From NCBI GenBank assembly GCA_031262065.1, contig JAISIK010000038.1:1-37721 (forward strand): 37,721 bases of DNA. The letters are read 5' to 3'. The first letter of the stretch is position 1, and every line of letters starts with the position of its first letter. This DNA is from Oscillospiraceae bacterium. GTDB taxonomy: Bacteria; Bacillota; Clostridia; Oscillospirales; Oscillospiraceae. Below the pieces are notes generated by a model. It was not told the DNA's origin and made no database searches. It saw only the letters and a list, made by a program, of their open reading frames with translations. Position numbers and translations under genes: made by a program. Below, piece after piece: positions 24,873 to 33,965 of the stretch.

Positions 24873-27050
24873 ATGGAAACCTTCCACGACCATTACACAA
24901 AACTGAAGAAAACCATTGCAGCGCGCAACCCCTCTGCCGATATGCAGCTCATTGACCGCGCGGTGCAATACGCAGACAATATGCACCGCACGCAGAAGCG
25001 GAAGGACGGCTCGCCGTATATCATCCATCCGCTGGCGGTCGCGGAGATTGTTGCCGAAATCGGGCTGGACACGGACGCGATTCTCGGCGCAATCCTGCAT
25101 GACTGCATTGAAGACACCAGCTCGACCTACGACGAAATTGCGCGGCAGTTCGGGCAGACCGTCGCCGCGCTTGTCGAGGGCGTTACCAAGCTGACCCGCG
25201 TGGAATACTCCACGCTGGAAGAACAGCAGATGGAGAATCTGCGCAAAATGTTCATGGCAATGAGCAAGGACATCCGCGTGATTCTCATCAAAATTGCAGA
25301 CCGCCTGCACAACACCCGCACCATGCAGTATCAAAGCCCCGCAAAGCAAATCTCCAAATCCCGCGAAACCATGGACATCTACGCGCCCTTGGCGCACCGT
25401 CTTGGTATGCAAAAAATCAAATGGGAGCTGGAGGACAGCAGCTTAAAATACCTCGACCCGCAGGGCTATGACGAAATCATGCAGTTCGTAGCTGCGCATG
25501 AAGCGGAGTCGGACGAGTTTATGAAGACCATCCAAAGCCGCATCACCACAAGGCTTTCCACCGTCGGCATCCACGGCTCGATTTACGGGCGGGTGAAGCA
25601 CGTCTACTCCATCTACCGCAAGATGAAGGCGCAGGACAAGAGCATCGACGAGCTGTATGATATGTATGCGTTTCGGGTGATTGTTGATTCCATTCCCGAC
25701 TGCTATAATGTTTTGGGGCATGTGCACGACCTGTTCAACCTCGTGCCCGGTCGCTTCAAGGACTATATCTCCACGCCGAAGCCGAATATGTACCAGAGTC
25801 TGCACACCACCGTCATCGGCAGGCAGGGCATTCCCTTTGAGGTGCAAATTCGCACATGGGAAATGCACGAGACCGCCGAATACGGCATTGCAGCGCACTG
25901 GAAATATAAGCAGGGCATCGAAGGCGGCGAGGAAAAAGAATTTGAGTGGGTCAGAAGGCTTCTTGAAACCCAGCAGGAGGCGGACGCAGAGGATTATATC
26001 CACTCCCTGAAGGTGGACATGTTCGACGACGAAGTCTTCGTCTTTACGCCGAAGGGCAAGGTCATTTCCCTGCCCTCCGGCTCTACGCCCATCGACTTCG
26101 CCTATGCCATTCACTCCGGCGTGGGCAATGCCATGGTCGGCGCGAAGGTCAATAACCACATCGCAAGCTACGACCAAGCCCTGCGCAACGGCGACATTAT
26201 CGAGGTTTTGACCTCCAAATCGGCAAAGGGACCCAGCCGCGACTGGCTGAATATCTGCCAGAGTAACCAAGCGCGCACCAAAATCAAGCAGTGGTTCAAG
26301 AAAGAAAAGCGGGAGGAGAACGTCGCCCACGGCAAGGCAAGTTTTGAAGGCGAAATGCGCCGCGCAAGCGTGAGCATGAACCTTTTGCAGGAAAACGATT
26401 TGGTCGGGATTCTTCTCAATCGCCTCAATTTCGACTGCTTGGAAGACATGTACGCCGCCATCGGCTACGGCGGACTGACTGCCACGAAAGCCTTCGGGCG
26501 TATCCGCGACGAGGCGCAGCGGGCAAGCAGGCAGACCCTGCAAAAAGAGTCCGCAAAGGCAAATGAGCACGCCGCAGTCAAGGAAAATCGCCATAAGGAC
26601 TCGGGCGTAATCGTCGAGGGCATCGATTCGTTGATGATTAAGTTCTCCCGCTGCTGCACGCCCGTGCCGGGCGACGACATCATCGGCTTTATCACCAAGG
26701 GCTACGGCGTTTCCATCCACCGCAGAGACTGCAAGAACGCCGCTGCCGCAAACAACCCCGCGCAGGCAGCGCGCTGGGTGGGCGCTACGTGGAACGCCGC
26801 CGAAAACAAGCCCTTCGCCACCACGTTTGAAATCGACTCGACCGACCGCGACGGCATTTGGATTGACATTGCCACCGCGCTGACCACCGCAAAGGTGAAA
26901 ATCTCCGAAATCTCCGCGCGCGAAATGCCTGCGGGCAAGGCGCGTACCATTGCCACCTTTGAGGTGCGCAATGTGCAGGAGCTTGACGCAATTCGCCAAA
27001 AAATTCGCAATATCAGCGGTGTTGAGGCAGTGCGAAGAGGGCAAAACTGA
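24873..27050 (+). CDS. relA: Bifunctional (p)ppGpp synthetase/hydrolase, RelA/SpoT (RSH) family
   Basis: 725 aa; HD domain AILHDCIEDTSSTYDEI, synthetase domain GRVKHVYSIYRKM...YDMYAFRVIV, TGS domain VFVFTPKGKVISLPSGSTPIDFAYAIHSGVG, C-terminal ACT. Confidence 0.95.
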   Translation: METFHDHYTKLKKTIAARNPSADMQLIDRAVQYADNMHRTQKRKDGSPYIIHPLAVAEIVAEIGLDTDAILGAILHDCIEDTSSTYDEIARQFGQTVAALVEGVTKLTRVEYSTLEEQQMENLRKMFMAMSKDIRVILIKIADRLHNTRTMQYQSPAKQISKSRETMDIYAPLAHRLGMQKIKWELEDSSLKYLDPQGYDEIMQFVAAHEAESDEFMKTIQSRITTRLSTVGIHGSIYGRVKHVYSIYRKMKAQDKSIDELYDMYAFRVIVDSIPDCYNVLGHVHDLFNLVPGRFKDYISTPKPNMYQSLHTTVIGRQGIPFEVQIRTWEMHETAEYGIAAHWKYKQGIEGGEEKEFEWVRRLLETQQEADAEDYIHSLKVDMFDDEVFVFTPKGKVISLPSGSTPIDFAYAIHSGVGNAMVGAKVNNHIASYDQALRNGDIIEVLTSKSAKGPSRDWLNICQSNQARTKIKQWFKKEKREENVAHGKASFEGEMRRASVSMNLLQENDLVGILLNRLNFDCLEDMYAAIGYGGLTATKAFGRIRDEAQRASRQTLQKESAKANEHAAVKENRHKDSGVIVEGIDSLMIKFSRCCTPVPGDDIIGFITKGYGVSIHRRDCKNAAAANNPAQAARWVGATWNAAENKPFATTFEIDSTDRDGIWIDIATALTTAKVKISEISAREMPAGKARTIATFEVRNVQELDAIRQKIRNISGVEAVRRGQN

Positions 27051-27499
27051 TGCGCGCGGTCGTCACGCGCGTGAAAAGCGCCTCGGTGGAAATCGAGGGA
27101 AGCTGCGTTGGGCGCATCGGGCAGGGGCTTCTGATTTTGCTCGGCGTCGGGCAAAACGACTCGTCCGCGCAGTGCCGCAAGCTGGCTGAAAAGGTGCTCT
27201 CTCTGCGCATTTTCTGCGATTCTGAGGGCAAAATGAACCGCTCTCTTTCCGATATCGAAGGCGCGGTGCTGGTGGTCAGCCAGTTCACCCTCTACGGCGA
27301 CTGCCGCAAGGGTCGCCGCCCGAGCTTTGTTGCGGCGGGCGCGCCGGAATCGGCAAACGCGCTGTACGAAGAGTTCCTCTCGCTGTGCGCGGCGCAGGGC
27401 TTTGCGCCGCAGCACGGGCAGTTTGGCGCGGATATGCTCGTCTCGTCAGAAAATGACGGGCCTGTCACCCTGATTTTAGATACGGACGACTGGATGTGA
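27050..27499 (+). CDS. dtd: D-aminoacyl-tRNA deacylase
   Basis: MRAVVTRVKSASVEIEG...LLILLGVGQNDS...VVSQFTLYGDCRKGRRPSF. Confidence 0.95.
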   Translation: MRAVVTRVKSASVEIEGSCVGRIGQGLLILLGVGQNDSSAQCRKLAEKVLSLRIFCDSEGKMNRSLSDIEGAVLVVSQFTLYGDCRKGRRPSFVAAGAPESANALYEEFLSLCAAQGFAPQHGQFGADMLVSSENDGPVTLILDTDDWM

Positions 27500-27506
27500 T
27501 GCCAAA

Positions 27507-28100
27507 ATGACGATCCTTACGCTTCCTCTCGGCAACTACATGGCAAACTGCTACCTTGTCTTCGACAGGCAAAAAAACGCCGTGATTATCGACCCCGGCG
27601 ACAGCCCCGCGCAAATCGCGGCGCAAATCACGGCGCAGGGGCTTCACGTGCGTGCCATTTTGCTGACCCACGGGCATTTTGATCACGTCAGCGCAGTCGG
27701 GCAGCTCAAAGCGCAGTATGCCTGCCCCGTATACTTACACGAAATGGAGCTTGCGCTGCCGCAAGCGCTCACGGCAGGGGAAATCCCCTGCACCGACTTT
27801 TACGGCGACAGTCTGCAGGTCGGTGAGCTGTCCTTTCGCGTAATCCATACCCCGGGGCATTCGCCGGGAAGCGTCTGCCTTTTGTGCGAAGACGCGCTGT
27901 TTTCCGGCGACACGCTCTTTGCGGGTTCTTGCGGGCGCATTGATTTATACGGCGGCGACGCCCGGCAAATGCTTTGCTCCCTGCGCAGACTTTCACAGCT
28001 CGAAGGCGACGCACAAGTCCTTCCCGGTCACGGCGCGGAAACAACGCTGCGCCGCGAACGCGCCGAAAACCCCTATATGCGGCAGGCGGTGCAAGAATGA
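27507..28100 (+). CDS. MBL-fold metallohydrolase (glyoxalase II-like)
   Basis: LLTHGHFDHVSAVG, HTPGHSPGSVC, LFSGDTLFAGSCGRIDL, VLPGHG. Confidence 0.92.
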   Translation: MTILTLPLGNYMANCYLVFDRQKNAVIIDPGDSPAQIAAQITAQGLHVRAILLTHGHFDHVSAVGQLKAQYACPVYLHEMELALPQALTAGEIPCTDFYGDSLQVGELSFRVIHTPGHSPGSVCLLCEDALFSGDTLFAGSCGRIDLYGGDARQMLCSLRRLSQLEGDAQVLPGHGAETTLRRERAENPYMRQAVQE

Positions 28101-29545
28101 AATTGCAGCTTATCGGACACGAAGAGCGCTACGCGCTCGAGCAGCTGCAGCTCTCCCTCTTTTCTGAAGAGACGATGGAACTGACTGACGCCCCCTTTGA
28201 CGGCGACGGCGCTATTTCCGCGCTGCACAAAGGCGCTCGCTATTTCACCGCCACCGCAAAAATTGTCTATCGGGGCAAAACCGCGCGGGCAAGCAAAAAA
28301 GTCCGCGTAGAGCGCGCGGGCACGTTGCCCTTGCGCCGCGCCCTGCAAAACGCCTACTTTGCGGCTGCCTCGCAGCTGCTGCCGCCCACGCCGTGGGGCA
28401 GTCTAACCGGGGTGCGCCCCAGCAAACTCACCACGCGGCATCTGCTCGGCGGCGGCACGAGGGCTTCTGCGCAGGCGCTTCTTACGCAAAGCTACTTCGT
28501 CGCGCCCGAACGGGCAAGGCTTTGCACGGAAAGCTCCGAGGCGACCCTGCGCGCCATGGCGCGTCTGCGGGAAACAGACATTTCGGTCTATATCGGCATC
28601 CCCTTCTGCCCGACACGCTGCGCCTATTGCAGCTTCGTCAGTCGCAGCATCGAAAAGGATGCGGATTTACTGCCGCCCTACCTACTCGCGCTGGAGCGCG
28701 AGATTGCGCATGTGGGAAGGCTTCTTCGGGAGAGCGGGAAAACGATACGCACCCTCTACATTGGCGGCGGCACGCCCACAACGCTCTCCGCGCAGCAGAT
28801 AACGCAGCTTATGCGCACAATTGCAGCACATTTTGACCTCTCTTCGCTAATAGAATATACCGTAGAGGGCGGCAGACCCGACACCTTGGATTTGGAAAAG
28901 CTCCGCGCGATACAGGAAAACGGCTGCGACCGTATGAGCATCAATCCGCAGACGATGAATGACGCCGTGCTTCAGGCAGTCGGGCGCAGACACAGCGCTG
29001 CGCAAACCGTCAGCGCCTATCGCGCCGCGCGAGAGGCAGGGTTCGCGGGCGTCAATATGGATCTCATCGCGGGGCTTCCCGGCGACGCCGCGCCTTCCTT
29101 TGAAGACTCGCTCAAGCAGGTGCTCGCCCTTGCCCCCGAAAATATCACCGTGCACACGCTCGCCCTGAAAAAGGGCGCGGCGCTGCTGGAGCTGCGGCGA
29201 AATCTTCCCTCGGCGCAGGCGGTCAGCGAAATGCTTGCATCTGCGCAAGCCCTTTTGCGCGGCGCGGGCTACGCGCCCTACTATCTCTATCGGCAAAAAT
29301 ATATGTCGGGCAATTTTGAGAATATCGGCTGGTGCAAGCCCGATTTCGACGGTCTGTACAACATCTATATGATGGAAGAACTCCACAGCATCCTCTCCCT
29401 CGGCGGCGGCGCGATGACCAAAATCAACCTGCCGAACGGAAAGCTCGAACGCTTCCACAATCCCAAGTTCCCGCAGGACTACATAGCGCGTATCGACGAT
29501 GTTCTTGCCCAAAAGGACAGCGCCTTCGCGCGGATGAAAGGATAA
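28097..29545 (+). CDS. hemZ: Coproporphyrinogen dehydrogenase HemZ (radical SAM)
   Basis: MKLQLIGHEERYALEQL...; SVYIGIPFCPTRCAYCSFVS; TLYIGGGTPTTLS. ATGA overlap with upstream stop. Confidence 0.9.
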   Translation: MKLQLIGHEERYALEQLQLSLFSEETMELTDAPFDGDGAISALHKGARYFTATAKIVYRGKTARASKKVRVERAGTLPLRRALQNAYFAAASQLLPPTPWGSLTGVRPSKLTTRHLLGGGTRASAQALLTQSYFVAPERARLCTESSEATLRAMARLRETDISVYIGIPFCPTRCAYCSFVSRSIEKDADLLPPYLLALEREIAHVGRLLRESGKTIRTLYIGGGTPTTLSAQQITQLMRTIAAHFDLSSLIEYTVEGGRPDTLDLEKLRAIQENGCDRMSINPQTMNDAVLQAVGRRHSAAQTVSAYRAAREAGFAGVNMDLIAGLPGDAAPSFEDSLKQVLALAPENITVHTLALKKGAALLELRRNLPSAQAVSEMLASAQALLRGAGYAPYYLYRQKYMSGNFENIGWCKPDFDGLYNIYMMEELHSILSLGGGAMTKINLPNGKLERFHNPKFPQDYIARIDDVLAQKDSAFARMKG

Positions 29546-29548
29546 GAC

Positions 29549-30862
29549 ATGGATACACTCTTTTCCAACACCACCGTTGTCACAATGGACGAGGATATGC
29601 GCGTGCTGTTCTCCGCCTTTGTCGGCGTGACGGACGGAAAAATCAGCTATCTTTCCCGAAAAGCGCCCGAAGAGCAGCCGGCGCAGATAATTAACGGCGA
29701 GGGCATGGTTCTGATGCCGGGGCTTATCAACTGCCATACGCATCTGCCGATGGCGGTTTTGCGCGGCTACGCCGACGACTGCAAGCTCTCGCAGTGGCTG
29801 GGCGAGTATATTTTCCCGCGCGAAGAGCGCTTCGACGGGCGCTGCGTAAAAGCTGCGACGCTTCTTTCCATCGCGGAGGCGCTGCGTTTCGGCACAACCA
29901 GCGTGTCGGATATGTACGACTTCTGCGACGAGATTGCGCAGGCTGTGGCGCAGTCGGGCATCAAGGCGAATTTATCCCGCGGCGTAACGCTCTTCGGCGA
30001 AGACTTCGACCCCGAAACGCACAAAGGCTGCCGCGAAATGTTTGCCCTGAAAGAAAAATGGCACAACTATGACCGGGGGCGCATTTTGGTGGACGCCTCC
30101 ATTCACGGCGAGTATACCTCCGACCACCGCCTTTGGGATACGGTGAGTGAGTTTGCAATCAATGAAAAGCTCGGCATGCACGTGCATCTTTCGGAGACGG
30201 AAGACGAGCACACAGGCTGCCTTGACCGCCACGGGCTAACGCCCGCGCAGGTGCTCGACTGCCATAAGGTCTTTGCCGTGCGGGCGCAAGCTGCGCACTG
30301 CGTGTGGCTGGAGCCGGAGGATATGGCGCTTCTTGCCAAGCGCAAGGTTTCCGCCGTGCACTGCCCCGTGTCCAACCTCAAGCTCGCCTCCGGCTGCGCA
30401 AAGGTAACCGATATGGTGCGTGCGGGCATGAACGTCGCCTTAGGCACGGACTCGAGCGCCTCGAACAACAATCTCGACCTCTTTGAAGAAATCAAGGCTG
30501 CAACCCTAATGGCAAAAGCCGTAAGCCGCGACCCGGCAGCCCTTCCCGCGCAGGCTGCGCTGATGATGGCAACCGTCTGCGGGGCGCGGGCGCAGGGGCG
30601 CGAAGCGCAGTGCGGCATGATTCGCCTCGGTCTCGACGCAGACCTCATCCTCCTCGATTTCACTTCCCCGCACCTCATGCCCTGCCACAATGTGCTTTCG
30701 CATTTGGTATACAGTGCAAGCGGGCACGACGTGGTATTGACCATGGTACGCGGTCAGATTCTGTATTCCGCCGGGAAATATCTGACAATTGATCTGGAAA
30801 GTGTGGTGCAGGAGCTTGCAAGCTACGCCATGCCCCGCATATTCTCGAAAGAAAAGGACTGA
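29549..30862 (+). CDS. Amidohydrolase, 5-methylthioadenosine/S-adenosylhomocysteine deaminase-like
   Basis: VLMPGLINCHTHLPMAVLRGYADDCKLSQWL, HVHLSETEDEH, AAHCVWL, LGTDSSASNNNLDLFEEIKAA. Confidence 0.88.
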   Translation: MDTLFSNTTVVTMDEDMRVLFSAFVGVTDGKISYLSRKAPEEQPAQIINGEGMVLMPGLINCHTHLPMAVLRGYADDCKLSQWLGEYIFPREERFDGRCVKAATLLSIAEALRFGTTSVSDMYDFCDEIAQAVAQSGIKANLSRGVTLFGEDFDPETHKGCREMFALKEKWHNYDRGRILVDASIHGEYTSDHRLWDTVSEFAINEKLGMHVHLSETEDEHTGCLDRHGLTPAQVLDCHKVFAVRAQAAHCVWLEPEDMALLAKRKVSAVHCPVSNLKLASGCAKVTDMVRAGMNVALGTDSSASNNNLDLFEEIKAATLMAKAVSRDPAALPAQAALMMATVCGARAQGREAQCGMIRLGLDADLILLDFTSPHLMPCHNVLSHLVYSASGHDVVLTMVRGQILYSAGKYLTIDLESVVQELASYAMPRIFSKEKD

Positions 30863-30868
30863 TTTACT

Positions 30869-32467
30869 TTGGAAAATGAAAAAAAGCAACAGAACTATCT
30901 GACCGGCGCTGCTACCTTGGCAGCTTCCACGCTGATTGTCAAGGTCATCGGTATGTTCTTCAAAATCCCGCTTCAGCGGCTTATCGGAGATAACGGCTAT
31001 GGCTACTTCACCACGGCATACGATATTTACACCGTGCTTCTGATGATTGCAACAACCGGGCTTCCCGTTGCCATGAGCCGCATGGTCTCCGAAGCAAAAA
31101 CACTCGGAAACGGCAGGCAAATCAAGCGCATTTACCACGCGTCGCTGATAGTCTTCCTGACAATCGGCGTTGTCGGCACGGGCGGCATGCTGCTTTTCTC
31201 CAAGCAGCTGGCGTCTGTCATGGGGCAGGCGCACGCAACCTACTCCATCTTCGCGCTTGGTCCTGCGGTCTTCTTTGTCTGCTTTATCTCCTCCTGCCGC
31301 GGCTGGTTTCAGGGGCAGAGCAATATGGTTCCCACCGCAGTCAGTCAGGTTGTCGAGGCGCTTTGCAAATTATTTTTGGGCATGGGGCTTGCCTGGCTTG
31401 TTATGCGCGAAACCGGGAGAGCTGAGCTTGCTGCAGCGGCTTCTATCGCGGGGGTCACGGTCGGCACGGTGCTGAGCGCACTCTACCTCTCGTTCAAGCG
31501 CAGACGCACCGCAAAAACGCCCGCTCTGCAACAAGGCGAGGCGCTGCCGATGGGCGTTACCATGAAAACCCTCCTTGCCATCGCCCTGCCGATTACGCTC
31601 GGCGCAGCGGGTTTGCAGATGATTAACGTCGTTGACTCGGGTATGGTTATGTGGCGGCTGAAAGGCGCTGCCGGGTATACGCAGGAAATGGCGGATGAGC
31701 TCAAGGGCATCTACAACTATTGCCAGACCATTTTCAATTTCCCCTGCGCCTTCATCCCGAATATTACGGTCGCCATTATCCCGGTTATCACCGGCCATCT
31801 TACGCTGAAGAACGCGCGTGGTGTGCGCATGGCACAGGAATCCTCGCTGCGCTTAATGGGGCTGATTGCCATGCCCTGCGCGGTCGGGCTTATGGTGCTC
31901 TCCCGCCCGATTCTCACGCTTCTGAGTGATAACCGCGGCGAAGAGCTTGCGATTGCGGCGCAGCTTTTGTCTGTTTTGGGCTTTGCAGTCGTATTTAACA
32001 GCATCGTTTTGATGACCGACGCCTTTATGCAGGCGCAGGGGCACGTGGTTATCCCGGTTATCAATACCATTATCGGCGGCGTGGTCAAGGTGATTGTCAA
32101 CTATATCCTTGTCGGCAATCCCGATATCGGGATTATCGGCGCGCCCATCGGCACGATCCTGTGCTATATCACAATCACGGTGCTCAATATCCTCGCCATG
32201 CGCCGCGTATTGCCGCAATCGCCGAAGATGCTCTCCTCCGTTTGGCGCTCCGGGCTTGCGGCGCTCATCATGGGCGCGGGCACATACGGCGCATATTTCG
32301 GGCTGAGCGCCGTGCTTTCCAGCACCGTCCTTTGCCTCGGCGGCGCGCTTGTGGTTGCAGTCGGAATCTACGCAATTTGCATTCTCAAGTGCAAGGCGAT
32401 CACATACGACGACTGTTTGCTGCTCCCGAAGGGCGAAAAGATTGCCAAAATTCTTAAAATCGGGTGA
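30869..32467 (+). CDS. SpoVB/YabM-like polysaccharide flippase (MOP superfamily)
   Basis: 532 aa; MENEKKQQNYLTGAATLAASTLIVKVIGMFFKIPLQRLIGDNGYGYFTTAYDIYTVLLMIATTGLPVAMSRMVSEA; TTG start at 30869. Confidence 0.88.
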   Translation: MENEKKQQNYLTGAATLAASTLIVKVIGMFFKIPLQRLIGDNGYGYFTTAYDIYTVLLMIATTGLPVAMSRMVSEAKTLGNGRQIKRIYHASLIVFLTIGVVGTGGMLLFSKQLASVMGQAHATYSIFALGPAVFFVCFISSCRGWFQGQSNMVPTAVSQVVEALCKLFLGMGLAWLVMRETGRAELAAAASIAGVTVGTVLSALYLSFKRRRTAKTPALQQGEALPMGVTMKTLLAIALPITLGAAGLQMINVVDSGMVMWRLKGAAGYTQEMADELKGIYNYCQTIFNFPCAFIPNITVAIIPVITGHLTLKNARGVRMAQESSLRLMGLIAMPCAVGLMVLSRPILTLLSDNRGEELAIAAQLLSVLGFAVVFNSIVLMTDAFMQAQGHVVIPVINTIIGGVVKVIVNYILVGNPDIGIIGAPIGTILCYITITVLNILAMRRVLPQSPKMLSSVWRSGLAALIMGAGTYGAYFGLSAVLSSTVLCLGGALVVAVGIYAICILKCKAITYDDCLLLPKGEKIAKILKIG

Positions 32468-32484
32468 TTTCTGCATTTTTTCCC

Positions 32485-32513
32485 TTGCCAAACCGCAGAA
32501 GTTGTGGTAGATT
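32485..32513 (+). promoter_or_regulatory. Possible promoter for hup
   Basis: TTGCCA (32485-32490), 17 bp, TAGATT (32508-32513). Confidence 0.35.
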
Positions 32514-32631
32514 CTATATGCTGTGATAAGTTGGGTAGAATACTTCTATCCCCATACCACCGCGCAGCAGCCGCACGAGCGTACCGCTGCGCAAAACAAA
32601 AGACTATTTTTTTCAGAAAGAGGCTTACACT

Positions 32632-32907
32632 ATGAACAAAACTGAACTGATCGCTGATGTCGCCGCAAAGTCCGGCCTGTCCAAGAAAGACGCAGAGAAG
32701 GCTCTGTCCGCTGTTGTTGACGCTGTTACCGAAGCGCTCATCAAGGGCGACAAGGTCCAGCTCGTCGGCTTCGGTACCTTCGAGACCAAGAACCGCGACG
32801 CTCGCATGGGTCGCAACCCCAAAACCAAGGAAGCTATCCAGATTCCCGCAACGCGCGTTCCCGCATTCAAGGCAGGCAAGTCTTTGAAGGATTCTGTCGC
32901 GAAATAA
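32632..32907 (+). CDS. hup: HU family DNA-binding protein
   Basis: MNKTELIADVAAKSGLSKKDAEKALSAVVDAVTEAL...VGFGTFETKNRDARMGRNPKTKEAIQIPATRVPAFKAGKSLKDSV. Confidence 0.97.
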   Translation: MNKTELIADVAAKSGLSKKDAEKALSAVVDAVTEALIKGDKVQLVGFGTFETKNRDARMGRNPKTKEAIQIPATRVPAFKAGKSLKDSVAK

Positions 32908-32942
32908 GAACGTCCGAACTGTATTTCGGCGTATTTATGCGT

Positions 32943-32968
32943 AAAGGGAACCGTTTCGGTTCCCTTTT
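32943..32968 (+). terminator. Terminator between hup and rqcP
   Basis: aaagggaaccg-ttt-cggttcccttttg. Confidence 0.7.
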
Positions 32969-32986
32969 GCGTATTTTGGAGGAACT

Positions 32987-33229
32987 ATGCGACTGGATAA
33001 ATATCTGAAAGTTTCCCGCCTGATTAAGCGGCGCAGCGTCGCCAACGAGGCATGCGACCATGCCCGCGTCAGCGTCAACGGTCGCCCCGCAAAAGCGTCC
33101 TACGAGGTGAAAGTGGGCGACGAAATCAGCATCGTCTTCGGGCAGCGCACGCTGCGCGTAGAAGTGCTCGCAGTTGCGGACGCAGTGCGCAAAGACGATG
33201 CCTCGGCGATGTATAAGGAGCTTATCTAA
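32987..33229 (+). CDS. rqcP: S4-domain RNA-binding protein (RqcP/YabO-like)
   Basis: 80 aa MRLDKYLKVSRLIKRRSVANEACDHARVSVNGRPAKASYEVKVGDEISI. Confidence 0.9.
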   Translation: MRLDKYLKVSRLIKRRSVANEACDHARVSVNGRPAKASYEVKVGDEISIVFGQRTLRVEVLAVADAVRKDDASAMYKELI

Positions 33230-33234
33230 TACTT

Positions 33235-33268
33235 TCGGGGCAGTGCTAAGCACTGCCCCGATTATTTT
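33235..33268 (+). terminator. Terminator after rqcP
   Basis: tcggggcagtgc-taa-gcactgccccga-ttatttta. Confidence 0.75.
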
Positions 33269-33890
33269 AGCGTATAAAGTTGGTGCGCTTTGGGCTCTCG
33301 GGTGCGGGGCGCGTGATGCCCGCAGCTTTCCCCGCCTCGATGCAGCGAAGAAGCCACGCCATATTCTCCCCGAGCGTGCGCATGGTTTGCAAGCCCTCTT
33401 CGTCTTGCAAAACCTCCGCAGGCACGTTGCCGTGCACCTGATTCCAATACTGGGAGGTAACAATCGGCATCGACGCGATACCGAAATACTTGTTTAGGCG
33501 ATCATACGCTGCCGAAGCGCCGCCGCGCCGACAGGAGACCACTGCCGCGCCGGGCTTTCCCTTGAGCTTTGCGCCGCCGCTGTAAAACAAGCGATCCAAG
33601 AACGCAGTCGCCTGCGAAGACGGCCCTGCATAGTACACCGGCGTGCCGACAACCAGCGCGTCAAATTCGTCCAGCCTTGCTGCCAGCGCGTTCACGCCGT
33701 CGCTGTCGAAAACGCAGCCGTTCCCATCTCTGCACTTCGCGCAGGCAATGCAGCCCGCAATCGGCTTCACGCCGATCTGTACAATCTCCGTGTCGATGCC
33801 GCGCAGATTCAGCGTCGTTTCCACCTCGCGCAGCGCGGTGTAGGTACAGCCTTTTTCGTGGGGACTGCCGTTGAATAACAATACTTTCAT
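33267..33890 (-). CDS. Flavodoxin family / NADPH-dependent FMN reductase-like protein
   Basis: MKVLLFNGSPHEKGCTYTALREV...CIACAKC...DALVVGTPVYYAGPSSQATAFLDRLFYS. Start at 33890 or 33896 given AGGAGGGC. Confidence 0.88.
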   Translation of the reverse strand: MKVLLFNGSPHEKGCTYTALREVETTLNLRGIDTEIVQIGVKPIAGCIACAKCRDGNGCVFDSDGVNALAARLDEFDALVVGTPVYYAGPSSQATAFLDRLFYSGGAKLKGKPGAAVVSCRRGGASAAYDRLNKYFGIASMPIVTSQYWNQVHGNVPAEVLQDEEGLQTMRTLGENMAWLLRCIEAGKAAGITRPAPESPKRTNFIR

Positions 33891-33912
33891 TTCCATGCCC
33901 TCCTTTTTGTAT

Positions 33913-33941
33913 ATCATACCGCGCTCGAAGGCAGAAATCAA
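33913..33941 (-). promoter_or_regulatory. Promoter for FMN reductase-like gene
   Basis: Minus strand TTGATT-N17-TATGAT. Confidence 0.55.
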
Positions 33942-33965
33942 TTGAAAAACCTGCACGGGGATGGA

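Noticed and set aside
24414-25412. 332-aa minus-strand ORF over recJ/relA (and 25443-27044, 533 aa)
   Set aside because: Shadow ORFs opposite confident RecJ and RelA/SpoT coding sequence.
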